Shown here: piece after piece, positions 23,337-34,319 of the stretch | How positions within the stretch are numbered: the first letter of the stretch is position 1 | Layout: the number at the start of each line of letters is the position of its first letter | Assembly: GCF_024763615.1 (NCBI RefSeq) | Contig: NC_077222.1 | Location: 14,136,001 to 14,200,000 of the forward strand | Direction of reading: 5' to 3' | Length of the DNA stretch: 64,000 nucleotides | DNA from: Phlebotomus papatasi | Lineage: Eukaryota > Arthropoda > Insecta > Diptera > Psychodidae | Notes under the pieces: generated by a model | Told to the model about the DNA's origin: nothing | Databases searched by the model: none | The model's input: only the letters and a program-made list of their open reading frames with translations | Position numbers and translations under genes: made by a program

Positions 23337-26230
23337 TGGCGCCAACCATTGATCTCTTCTCTGGCAACACTACACTGTACTTTCTTCAACCAAAGCTACC
23401 CTTCTTTCAGTACTACGTCTCATTGATTCCTTCTTTCTTCTTATTTTTTTTTGTTCTTATCTCTCCTCACCTTCGCCTACAACACATCTTCATCAGCATC
23501 CAACAAAAATATCCATTTGAGTGACGAACGGTGCTCTAATAACACTTTAACATCATTCCGTGATATATTGCATTTCACAACACCATTCAATTATATTATC
23601 TCTTGTGTGTTATTCTTTGTGCTCTCTTTACTTTCTTGTTCCCTTAGCGGCTCAATCACAAAACCACATTTATGCACATTATAGGCACACAAGGTAAAAC
23701 TCAAGCAATAAAATGAATGTATCATCCACAAATCGTTTCTCTAATCTCTTCACTATTTTTTGTTGTTCCTGACTCTTTCTCTCTCTCTGAATGCAAATTT
23801 CAACATGCAGAATTCTTCACTCAACACTTCTTTTTTTCTGTTGTTGTTGTTATTTTCTCTTGTTGCAGTTTTATATAATACCACCCGACACTAATATGAA
23901 TTGTGCATTACTCTTCAATTTGATTCTTCAGTGAGAGAAATGATGTTAGAGAGGTGCTTGAAGAAATGAAGGCAGTACACAAGAAGAAGAAAAAACTAAA
24001 CCATTTCTTTCACGCTGCTTATATCACCTGTATTCATTTCTTTTTTCTATAAATCTCAAAGTGTTTGCATTCATGCAATGATCAACACAATTTTTCTCAA
24101 GTTCTCGTAGTTGATTCTCTTCTATGTGTCAAACTTCCAAATCAATTTTGTATTAAAACCACTGACAAGTCAATTTACCACAACTTCGAACGAAAAAAAC
24201 AAACAAACAACAGTCGTATGGTTCACTCAAATTTAACGATTGTCACAATTAAATGTTGATGGCATTTTAATATTACAACATGTGCAAACTCATTAAATTC
24301 ACATGAAAACTTGGTCAAGCTTGAAAAGAATTCTGTGAATTTATTGCATACACCATCAGTATATTTTTTAAATATTGGATATTAATGGCTCTTTTTTTCG
24401 TTATTGCCATCCAACTATTTTCAGTTGAAACACTTCACTTTATGTTTTTTTCATCAACACCACATTATATTCCAATATTGTTGTTTTATTTTTTTTTACT
24501 CCAATCTCCCGCACAGGTAACACACCTTTTTTTTCAATATAAAAATGTCTATCGTATGAGAGGTCTTGGAATCAATGCGTATCTTATGATTTTTCCATGT
24601 GAAACGAAATTGTTTGTTAACAGCGACAACAGGTAGTGGTGCAAGGTGAACAACACTGTATCGCAATTATAAATTCAACACTCTCCTTTTTGAATATTTC
24701 TGCCTCTTTTTTTCTTCTTCTTGCTGCTACTGACTGTTGCATAAGAATTGTAGAAAATTTAATCACAATCACTTTAATTGATAAACTTTCAATTTTGTTC
24801 TAACGCACGATCCTCTCGCACATTAGTCTTTAAGATTGGATCTTGTCCTAGAGTCACTAACAGATCTATCTTCTTGATTCAAGTAGTTCTTCTTTCACAA
24901 CAAGAGCCTTCCAATGAGCGCACGATCCGACCTGAATGAAAGCCGGCGGGCAACTGGTCTGGTCGGCTGGAATCAGTGATCGTGCAACTTCTCTTTTCTG
25001 ATTTTCCAAACACACAAACAACCAACCACCATCAACTCTCAATACAACCACAAAACACGTCTTTCTTCACCTAAATGTTGATGAATATATATATATTTTT
25101 TTTAAAGTTCTTCTCTCAATTCTTTCTTACACATTATAACCACGCGAGTTTTGTATATAAGTTGGAGCTTTTTTTTCCAACTCTCTTATATTATTTTTCA
25201 ACATAAGAAACACACTATAGAGCTCCCAACTTCTGTTGCGCGGGGATTTTCTCAAACTCACATATACACTAACAAGAAATAGTTTCGCGATCACTACAAG
25301 ATCACCTTAAGATCATGTATATAGATCACATACAGAACATTGTTGACAGTGTGTTAAGAATGATTTTAATTCAAAACATTCTTATACAAGATCGCACAAT
25401 ATAAGAATCGATTGAGTGAATGGATTTTATGCGGGAGCACCAAACGACATTATGCTTCATGATCGCGTCAATCGCGTCTTTCGATAACTCCCTCTCCCTC
25501 CCTACAAGACTATTCTCAAATACAAGAATGGTATGTAAGAAGTATGGCAGTCGGTTACTGAAGCAAAATATTCTTCTATACCATTTGATCAGAAATTGAG
25601 ACAAATACATACTCCATACATAAAATATTGATCACTTTATCTAATCCCAATCAATGTGGCATTTTAAATTAGTGATCATACCAACAAGATTCATGGCTTT
25701 TACTTCACCATCTTCATATATAAAAACACCCAGAAGAGATTTCTTCACTGCTTGGTGTTAAGGAAAAAAAACTATATAAATACCCACAATAGACAGGAAA
25801 CACTTCAATCAACCATGTCAATTAAAAATCACCGCATTCACTCATCATGACAATTACCATCATTGATGATATTGATTAGTATGAAAGAGAAATTATTGGC
25901 ATAAATGGTTATGATAGCAATTTCACATCATATAAGTCCCTTTCCCCCCTCCCCCTTCACTATACCTCCACACTTCTCTGTTTGATCATCCCATCAAGTG
26001 CTTGTACTACTTTAAACATACATATCCCCCAAGTATATTGATGATCACGATATGCAAAAGTGAAAATTTTCAAAATGTATGTCACACCGCACCATCATCA
26101 TCATCATTTTCTTATAACCATTTCTCTCTATATACACTAAAAATGAACTGAGATCGTAAAAGAGTGATCACAAAGTGCTAAATTTACCATAAAAGATCAC
26201 TTAACTGGCAACACGAGATGAATAAATTGA
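23337..26230. other. Region upstream of the 625-residue gene
   Basis: No further coding exon was recognised. A GC-richer island at about 24860-25050 stands out from the AT-rich background and could hold a promoter or 5' untranslated exon of the minus-strand gene. This is inferred from composition alone. Confidence 0.3.
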
Positions 26231-26997
26231 AAAATTAGTATTAAGGGATTTGTCTCGCTTTTATAGGACTGTCGCATAAATTTACAAATTTTTAGCATAT
26301 ACATCTCTAAAACTATTTAAATTACTTAAAACATTTTTTGTAGCTTTCAAGTTTACGGGGCTGAATATATATATTAACGGACACCTGTTGGTTTTATGTC
26401 GAATTTAAAATAGGAGTCACCGAAAACTCAAACAAGATATCTGTAATCGTTTAGCCCATTGAATCAAACTCACCAAAACAGCATCATTTTACTTCTGTGA
26501 TAATATGTATAGGAATATACTTTTAATGTAAGTTGACTGGAAGAGGAGATCAACAAGTACAGTTCAACTTTGTTCGACAACTTCAAATTGTAGTAGGAGT
26601 GTTGAGTCTAAAGGAGTTGGAGGGAGAAAGCCTATCCTGACGAAGACTCTTCTAAGCCAACGGTACCAATCACTGTTCAGTTGGGATGGTGGCTCTGAGG
26701 GGTGCTATAGCGGCTAACTTCAGAGAGTAATATATCGCCGCTAGATGGAGTGGAGAGCGCTCGATGGACTCCCGAAGGTGCATACGAATCGGTTCCTCAG
26801 TCGCCCTTCAAGCTGAGAGGAACTCCGATTCATAGCTCCCCGGGAATGAGCAATGGGTTTTCGAGCAATTCCAAAAAAACATATTTTGGTTGGTTAGGGG
26901 AGGGGCGGAGGAAATAAGAGGTATGCTAATGGTCCTAAGGTCGACTTATTGGGGTTTCCTCGATGGTTCCAAGTCTCTATCTCTAATAAGGGCTTCC

Positions 26998-27192
26998 GAC
27001 CTGAGACCAGCCATATGGTTTAACTGCTCTAATTTTTTGACAATCAAGATTTTTTTGGAAAAATTTGACATTAGATTGAATTATTAAGAACAAATGACCT
27101 ATTAAAATCTGAAAAAGCAATAAAATTGGTTGCTATTTAGGAATTTGAGATCGTCAGGAGATGGGTTAAACCTCTAGTCTGAAGACCGCTTA
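26998..27192. repeat. Dispersed repeat ending CTAGTCTGAAGACCG, copy 1
   Basis: This unit of about 200 bp runs from a GACCAGCCATATGGTTTAAC segment, through AATAAAATTGGTTGCTATTTAG, to CCTCTAGTCTGAAGACCGCTTA. The same order of blocks is found inverted at 31086-31290 and 38261-38460, and in this orientation at 39063-39190. A partial copy is at 49245-49362. Both ends resemble each other (TCTGAAG with CTTCAGA), suggesting a non-autonomous inverted-end element. Confidence 0.65.
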
Positions 27193-27738
27193 ATCGTTTG
27201 AGCTCAAAGCATGTTAACGTTTACGCACAAAACGTTACACAAACGCACACAGACTACTACTTTAGAGGTTATACTAAATCTAAGATACGGGTTTGAAAAT
27301 ATCGCAAAATCGAGATGTTTTACCATTAATTTCGCTTACAATGTTAATTTTGACCCATGTCGATGTATCAAATTCGATAAAGCGCATACCGATTGAGCGA
27401 TAACTGAATCTAAAACATCTGAATCAAAACTATTGGATATATTTAAAGTCGCTTTAAAGTTTGACCAAAGGTAAGCTACATAAGTGTATTATCCGGGGTT
27501 TGCGCCGCCGATGAAGATAATTCAATAGTAGTTTCGAAAAAAATCAAGAAAAAATTAAAAGACCTACGATATGTTTGTTGAACGCCACCGATATTTTAGG
27601 TATGAAGTACCTGTACCTCTGCATGCGATGCGTACCCCGTTTTCTCACAACGCGCCAAAATCGTATTCGTATTACGTAAACAAACATTGTGAGAAAACCG
27701 ACGTTAGGGAAATTAATACAACGGAACCGGGGTTCGTC

Positions 27739-27959
27739 GGAAAGTGGAGTCACTCTTAGAAAAACGGCAATTCTTCCCAAATCTTTCGGCTCGGTCTCCA
27801 AACCTTCATCAATCATCAGTGGTTAAATCAATAAGGAATTTCCAGATAGACAAAACTCTGGAAATTCCTTATTGATTCGACCATTGATGAAGGCTTGGAG
27901 ACCGAGCCGAAAGCTTTGGAAAGACTTGCCATATTTCTAAGAGTGACTCCACTTTCTGA
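27739..27959. mobile_element. Foldback MITE, about 220 bp
   Basis: The left arm (GTCGGAAAGTGGAGTCACTC, then TTTCGGCTCGGTCTCC) is repeated in inverse orientation in the right arm (GGAGACCGAGCCGAAAG, then GAGTGACTCCACTTTCTGAC). The centre is a second hairpin, AATCAATAAGGAATTTCCAG with its complement, around a loop of about 12 nt. A degraded relative containing TCTTGGAGACCGAATCGAAA lies near 49550-49585. The short reading frames across it are by-products of the inverted repeat. Confidence 0.8.
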
Positions 27960-28189
27960 CAAACTCCGTTCCGTTCTACTATCTACGTAAACAAACTTCC
28001 ACGAAATTGGATTTGAACTACCTCAGCCCCTGTTCTGAATTGTATCTGTTTCCAAACCTGAAGAAATTGTTAACCGGTATAAACAATTTTACTTCCTAAA
28101 TGAAACTGAGGCCTGTTTTACAGAGCTTCTAAGGGACTACTTTTCGGACGAGTTAGAAAGTAAGAAAACTGTTGTACCGTATAGATATG

Positions 28190-28330
28190 AGTGACTTTGC
28201 CATCCTGCCGTTCGCAAGTTTTTCTTTAATTTCTAAGCAATTAAAGATGGTCTTTACCGATCGGACATGATAGATCGGGTCGGTTAAGACCATTTTTAAC
28301 TACCAGTAACCCCCGCAGGGTAAAGTACTG
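28190..28330. repeat. Degraded copy of the 14.3-kb hairpin element
   Basis: It shares the hairpin GGTCTTTACCGATC / GGGTCGGTTAAGACC and flanking TTTCTTTAATT with 14327-14514. The terminal repeats are not clear here. Confidence 0.45.
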
Positions 28331-28334
28331 TAGA

Positions 28335-30480
28335 ACCCAGTACTTGCTGTATCGACTTACAAGAAACATGTTGAAAATAAAAAAAGGATTTGGACAAAAA
28401 ATGATTTGCTATTTAATTTATTCCAAATTTTCGATCCACCTAGTATTTTGCAATATTGAGATCCCTAAGAAATTTAGACTAACCTTTTTTAAAAGTCCGA
28501 CAAACACTCCTGTAAAGCTATTCGGTTCTTATCTAAGTGTTTCTATCAAAAAATTTACGCCTTTTTCGGATTTTGTGGAGACTCTCTCTAAAATCAAGAA
28601 ATCCAGATACATTAGCGAAAAATTCAGCTAACGTAAGGTTACTCCTTCCTTGGAGAACGAGTATAAGATATTATACTAGCTCAACTACAGTTGATTTTAT
28701 CTTAATAATGCAATCTAGCCCTTTAATCTCTTTTCGATTAAAACCGTAATATTAGATCACAAAAGACGAAACGCGATACACGCCCTAAATCTTATAAGAC
28801 CTTCAATGATTACCTTTGATCACTGACAGCCCAATTTGTTGGTAATCTTTCAAAATGAAACAAAAAATCGTTAATAGCAACAATAAAGCAAAGCAGAAAA
28901 GTATGATATTCTCAAATAGCGTGATATATCAGGGTTGACCCAGTAACTTCTCCACCTAGATTCTCTCCTCTAATTTCTTCTTTAATCTCTAATTTCAATA
29001 AATTAAAAGGGTGATCTTTAAATGTGATCTTTTCAAGGCTACACACTGAATTGTTCCGTGCAGTGATTATGCACATTTTTTCTCTCTATCTTCACGAGAT
29101 TGTGCAAAGTCATATTATTATTTGTGACGATTTACTCTCATGGGTAATTTAATCTCATATAGACACGATTAAAACTCCGCACACTGAAGAAAATACTTTA
29201 CATTCCATCATACCACAATTAATAAATCAAAGGCATTATTGGTCACACGATTAACTTGCACTGAACGATGCTCGCGCACAAAGAGTTTAATCCCAAAGTG
29301 CTTGGATTTTAAACATGCTATTATTATTATTTTTTTATATCTCTCTTATGCCCCGCATGTTAATTGAGATAAAAATGATGATCACAGGGTTTCTAATTGT
29401 TTCTCAATTATATTTTTACTTTATCACAAGAAATCAGCACCTGGCTAATTGATCATGCAAATTGGATATTAAAATAAATTATGGTGAAATTGAGGGAAGA
29501 TAGAGAGAGAGAGAAAAAGAAATTCTCCTTGATCTTCGTGACTTTCTTCAATGTTTTATTTTTTTCTGGCCAGACATTATTGACTCACCCAAATTCTCTT
29601 TAATCTTTTTTTTCTTTTTTTCTTCTTTGTGTCAAAATATTTTTTTACAATACTTGTGTCGGTTCTTTTTTTTCATCTCTTCTCTGTCTCATTTTATGCT
29701 AAAAGATCATCTCATTTGGATGACTTTTTGCACTGTCTTCACCTCATCTTTTGCTCAAATTAATTTTTATTTTTATGTGCTACTTTTCCGTGGAAAATAT
29801 GTATAATAAAAATTCGTGCATATTTTTCTGGTTTTTGCAGACAGATCACTCTTTTTCTTTCTTTTTTTTCTTTTTGCACCGAAGAAGGAAACCAAATGAA
29901 TTGTGTGAGGAGAGACTTTAGGGTGAAAATTGGGTCATCCATTTCATTTGTATGCATCATGGACATGTGATCTTCAGGTGAAAATTAAAGGTGTGAGAGA
30001 AGATGGTTAGTACCTTCAGAAACAACAAAAAAACGCGACGTTTATTTAATGAAGCAGATGGGTAAGTGAAGATTATATGAAAAAATGCTAAAGCATCACT
30101 TTCTCATTTCTTCTTTCACCCATCTGTGGTCATCGACGGCACGAACGACACGTTGAGGCCGTTGGGCTTCGTCCCCGCGATCACCACCTCCCCCCAAGAT
30201 ATTGGCTTTTGTGGTTTGCGTGAAATTTACACAATTTCTTATTTCAATTTTCTTGTAATCTTTCTCCTCACATCTCATCAACACCTTTTGCAGTAGCTCT
30301 TTTTTTTACTGTATGCTCATACCCGTCATTGGGGTCTTTCTTTTCACCAAATAAATTTTCGTGCTGCATCTATAATATAGTTTTTTGTTGTTGCAATATT
30401 TGCTATACCTTCACGCAACAGATACGCACATATAATATGAATTACATGAAACGATAATGAATTAGTTAGCATTACGTATG
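28335..30480. other. AT-rich non-coding region
   Basis: Mostly without recognisable features. One orphan exon-like patch at 30003-30061 and a GC-rich island at 30115-30215 are discussed under findings. Pyrimidine runs (CT)n and poly-T are frequent at 29480-29900. Confidence 0.35.
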
Positions 30481-31085
30481 CAATATTTTGACAGTTACGT
30501 AGTACACTTTGACAAATGTCAAGTAACTCACAAATTTAACAAATCTGTCAAAGTATATGGATTCGATACAATTGTGTTGCAATCCATGTAATAACCATAC
30601 TTATGCCGAAAATAGACATTGGCTGATCCTGGAGAATAATCAGCTCGAAAAATTTGGCGGTAAATGATCAGCCAAAACTATCATACACTGAGAATTTTCG
30701 ATCAAGGATTAGCGTTCACAGCGTAAATTTCTATTAAATCTCCACACTTTGATTGCTGAAAGACTTCATAAATGCAATATCAATGGATCTTTCGTACAGA
30801 AGATGCACTTTGACCTTCCCATTACTCCAATCTTAACGCATTTTAAGATTTTACGACATTGCGTACCATTAGTCTCCATGTTTTTTCTCACCCATTTGAC
30901 ATTTCGAAAAGCACCCAAAAACACCCAAAGTGAAACTTTTTATTTTCAGCACTGGCGCTGATGTCGCCTAATCCCCTTAATTTCACTAGACCTCATGAAT
31001 TTAGAAGATCAGCCTGATCCTCCAAATTTTCGGCTGATCCCTGAGTGTATCGACACCATTTCTCATTTTTCGGGCTCATCCGTAA

Positions 31086-31290
31086 GACCGTCTTCAGACT
31101 AGAGGTTTAGCCCAATTCCCGAGGGTCTCAAAACCTTAAATAGCAACCGATTTTATTGATTTTTCAAAATATAATAGGTAATTTGCCCTTAATAAGCCAA
31201 TCCTATGTCAAAAATTTCTAAAAAATCTTGACTGATAAGTTATTAAAGAAGTTAAACCATATGGCTAAGCCTTAGGTCTGAAGCCCGTAT
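31086..31290. repeat. Dispersed repeat ending CGGTCTTCAGACTAGAG, copy 2 (inverse)
   Basis: Inverse of the unit at 26998-27192. It begins GACCGTCTTCAGACTAGAGG, contains AAATAGCAACCGATTTTATT and ends in CATATGGCTAAGCCTTAGGTCTGAAG. Confidence 0.65.
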
Positions 31291-31669
31291 AAGTCGATCC
31301 CTGTGTTTATTTTGGGCTTTAGACTTTGTTTAATACTAATTATATTTTAAAGATACTCGCATCCCTTTTCAATTTAATGAATTTCAATTTCAACTCAGCG
31401 AGCGACATTCGTCTGACAGTAAATAAATGTCAATTTAAATTTGTCAAACTTTTCTACTCGAATTTCTTGAGTTTATTTTCTGCTTCACAGCTGTCAACGT
31501 ATGTTCATCGATTAGGGTTGCCATATAAAGGATTTTAGAGATTCGAATTTCCAACAAAAAAAAACACTTTCTTTTTCAATTTGATAGATCAAGATAAACA
31601 AATCTAGTATTTCCACAAATTCAATATTCGGACATTTCGTCCATATACGAGAATGTCCCTAAATAAGGA

Positions 31670-31930
31670 TTTTTCAAAGTCAAAATTTAAAAAGGGTCTA
31701 GAGAGTGTATTTCTCAACCGAATGAAGTCATATTTGCACTCGATGGAAAGGTCTTGGATTTTCTGACAAGACTGAACTGGTTCCAATTGGGCATGAACCT
31801 ATAATAAACCGATTGTGAACCAAAAAGCAACTTTTGTCCGAAGATCAATTGTACTGCTTCTGAGCAATCTTTAGAGTGATTAATAATTCGGTTGAAATCA
31901 GTTGTGAACCGGTAAACGATAAACGGTAAA
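31670..31930 (+). repeat. Dispersed ACCGGTT repeat family, copy 2
   Basis: Same orientation and block order as 7050-7400, including GGAAAGGTCTTGGATTTTCTG and the following ACCG/AACCGGT motifs. Diverged. Confidence 0.55.
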
Positions 31931-32009
31931 TAATTCAAAACTAATTTTTGAAGTACAGCATTTAAGTCACAAATTTGTGACTTTTGCAAAGCATGAGACG
32001 GACACTTTG

Positions 32010-32310
32010 TCACCCCCGTCACCCCTATGATGTGTGCTCCGTAGTGGAACAATCTACTAAGTCCACTATTGTAGATGTAGATCGCCCAGGGTAGCTCCTC
32101 ATTATGTGGATGATTTTTTCTTACTACCGCAACTTTTGGGAAAACGCGGAGAATTTTATTACGTTTTATTACGTAAAACTGTCTCATTCCAGACAATCAG
32201 TTCTTTGAACCGAATAGGATTTTAACTTAGAACTGCGAGAGCCAACACAAGGATCTCACTGCGAAAGAGCGTAATTGCGGTCTTACCCAGTGCTCCACGA
32301 GATTCCGAGA
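32010..32310 (-). mobile_element. Degraded tRNA-derived SINE, family 2, copy 1
   Basis: The tail (CTACTAAGTCCACTATTGTAGA, then GATCGCCCAGGGTAGC) and central TTATTACGT motif match the better copy at 58505-58785. The head, read on the minus strand, retains GTGGAGCACTGGGTAAGACCG as an A-box-like block and a weak B-box. Many substitutions make it an old copy. Confidence 0.55.
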
Positions 32311-32849
32311 AATCTTACAACAAACTCTCGCTATTTTTTTCTTTTACGATCGGACTACTTCTTCGTATTTCGAACTGTTTTACGCCCGAATTTCTTTATA
32401 ATTCGGAAAGCATTCGGTCTCGAATGCCCAAATTTGGGAGAACCTACCTTATATTAAAAATTAGTGATTTTCTAATAAAATATTTCGTGCTTTAGAAAAT
32501 TGTGAAATGTTTAAAAGATTTGTTTGTGATATTGCATCCCAGTAAAAAAGATTTTGACAGGTCGGCTGTTTCACTCAACAATAGTCCGACGCCTAAAATT
32601 CTTGAAAAACTGAGTTTTAAAATCGGCAAACTTTAACAAGAAATTAGATAACAATAACAAATAAAAAGAATTTTTGTCAAAAAAGCATGCACGGTGGTAG
32701 TGACATTAGAATTATTAAGTCCAATGTACTTTTTTATCGGGATTTCGAGTACGTCGATTTTGTGTTAATACAGCAGAGGAATGTTCAACATTCACGAGTG
32801 TTCATGACACACTCGATGAAAACTTATATAAGCGTTTTCGTTAAAGCCT

Positions 32850-32995
32850 CTATACATTGGGAGTAATTTTCGTCAAAAATTGCATTTTTAACAGAATTTT
32901 GACGTTTCTACCTACAGCGGTACAGACGATTTCCTTCAAAAAAGCAATTTTTGACGAAAATTGCGCCCAATGTGTAGAGGACTTTAGTCTCATCC
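32850..32995. mobile_element. MITE with GTGTCTACACA-type ends, copy 1
   Basis: Arms read GCCTCTATACATTGGG, then ATTTTCGTCAAAAATTGC, and repeat in inverse at the right as GCAATTTTTGACGAAAATTG, then CCCAATGTGTAGAGG. The centre contains TTTTGACGTTTCTACCTACA. A relative with the same centre lies at 49087-49218. Confidence 0.75.
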
Positions 32996-33125
32996 TAGAA
33001 ACATAAGGCTTATACCAAAACTGATATGCATTAAGCATGATGGAAGTTTAACCAAGCCTTAGTGTGACTTGTTGCAACACTCATTTAAATAAATGACCTT
33101 TGATTTAACACTCAATGTAGGAATG

Positions 33126-33347
33126 TAGGGGAAAGTGCCCATGCTTGATACCATTAGAAGCTTCATAATGACTAAATTTTTTCTATTTTTTTTTCAATAA
33201 ACGTGATTCCGCAATATATTTTAAAAATTGGCCACTTTCCCATAGTTTTTAAAATATGGTTGCGATAAGTCACAATACATTGTGAAACATAGAAAATTTA
33301 GTCATTATAAAGCTTCCAATGGTACCAAGCATGGGCACTTTCCCCTA
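33126..33347. mobile_element. MITE with TAGGGG ends, copy B
   Basis: The left end is TAGGGGAAAGTGCCCATGCT. The right end is the complement of TAGGGGAAAGTGCCCATGCT. The arms stay paired for about 60 bp, including AGAAGCTTCATAATGACTAA and its near-complement. TA at both borders. It is immediately followed by the hAT-type copy at 33358. Confidence 0.82.
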
Positions 33348-33357
33348 TGTATAGTAT

Positions 33358-33635
33358 CAGGGGCCCATCAAGCCTAATAAAATGTGAAGATATTTTTCAC
33401 TTTTCCTTGTAAAAATTTTGCAGATATTGCACCGCGACTTAAACAAATTTTCTCGTATAGTTCTTGTATTATTTCGGCGAGTATTATGAAATATGTATTT
33501 TTAGATAGCTTTTAATACACAATTTCAAAATATATCAGACTGATAAGTCAATTCTCTTTAGAAAAAAACTTGCCAATACTCTTCAGTGCCTCTATTCAAA
33601 TACGTATGGAAAAATGAAATGTCGAGAGGCCCCTG
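33358..33635. mobile_element. hAT-type MITE, copy 2 (inverted)
   Basis: This is an inverse copy of 11162-11425, bounded by CAGGGGCC and GGCCCCTG. It shares the internal blocks TTTTCACTTTTCCTTGTAAA, GCAGATATTGCACCG and TATGGAAAAATGAAATGTCG. The flanks are AT-rich and a clean 8-bp duplication cannot be assigned. Confidence 0.82.
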
Positions 33636-34057
33636 GTATTATATAGTATCATTTCGGGTAGAGTACTTGCAAAACTCATTTCCACACTTTTTTATTTGAA
33701 GACCTTCTCTCAGTGAATCTGTCTCAGTTGTATTGACAGTTGACTAACACTTTGACATCTGTCACAAACTTCAAATTTGACAGATCCGTTAAGTGCGAAA
33801 TTCCAAATTTAACGTTTTCTATGTGATTAAAGTAATCTACATCTTCACGAGCTGTGAAAAAGATTTGTAACAATTGGAAAGAGTTGTGACAAGTCATTAA
33901 GCTATGTACTTTTAGGAACAAGCGCATAATTAGAAACTTCTTGCACAGTAGAATAATGGCTTTAACAATTAATGTGCACGTATTTATAATGTGAGAATTT
34001 CAGGACATAAGATTAATATCAAATCTATTTCTGTGCACTGAATTGTCAAAAAGAATC

Positions 34058-34174
34058 AGTGACACTTAAATCACCCAATTTTCTCTGAAGTGGAAATAGG
34101 ACATTTTCCTGTCTTCAATAGAAGAATTTCCCCTATCTTAACTCCAAGAAAATTGGGTGATTTTGAGTGTCACT
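34058..34174. mobile_element. Short palindromic MITE, 117 bp
   Basis: AGTGACACTTAAATCACCCA at the left pairs with TGGGTGATTTTGAGTGTCACT-type sequence at the right. The arms extend through AATTTTCTCTGAAGT and its near-complement. No coding capacity. Confidence 0.7.
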
Positions 34175-34319
34175 TGCTCAGATTGATGATACTTTGGGGT
34201 ACAATAAAACATAAATAGATCTGTTAGCATTCTGTATCCTGTACTTTGACAAAAGGCTCACTTTCCGACAACTCTCTCTCATTTAACAATGTGACAGATC
34301 TGTCAAAGTGCACGAAATG

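Noticed and set aside
23337..23372. Start of the 625-residue gene at the upstream TTG (23345)
   Set aside because: TTG is not a normal eukaryotic start. The first ATG lies three codons downstream at 23336, and an in-frame TAG at 23370-23372 closes the frame above.
22180..23524. Plus-strand frames of 80-165 residues opposite the 625-residue gene
   Set aside because: Antisense shadows of a GC-richer coding exon.
27544..27816. 90-residue minus-strand protein
   Set aside because: It overlaps the arm of a foldback MITE and ends in AT-rich sequence. No similarity is recognised.
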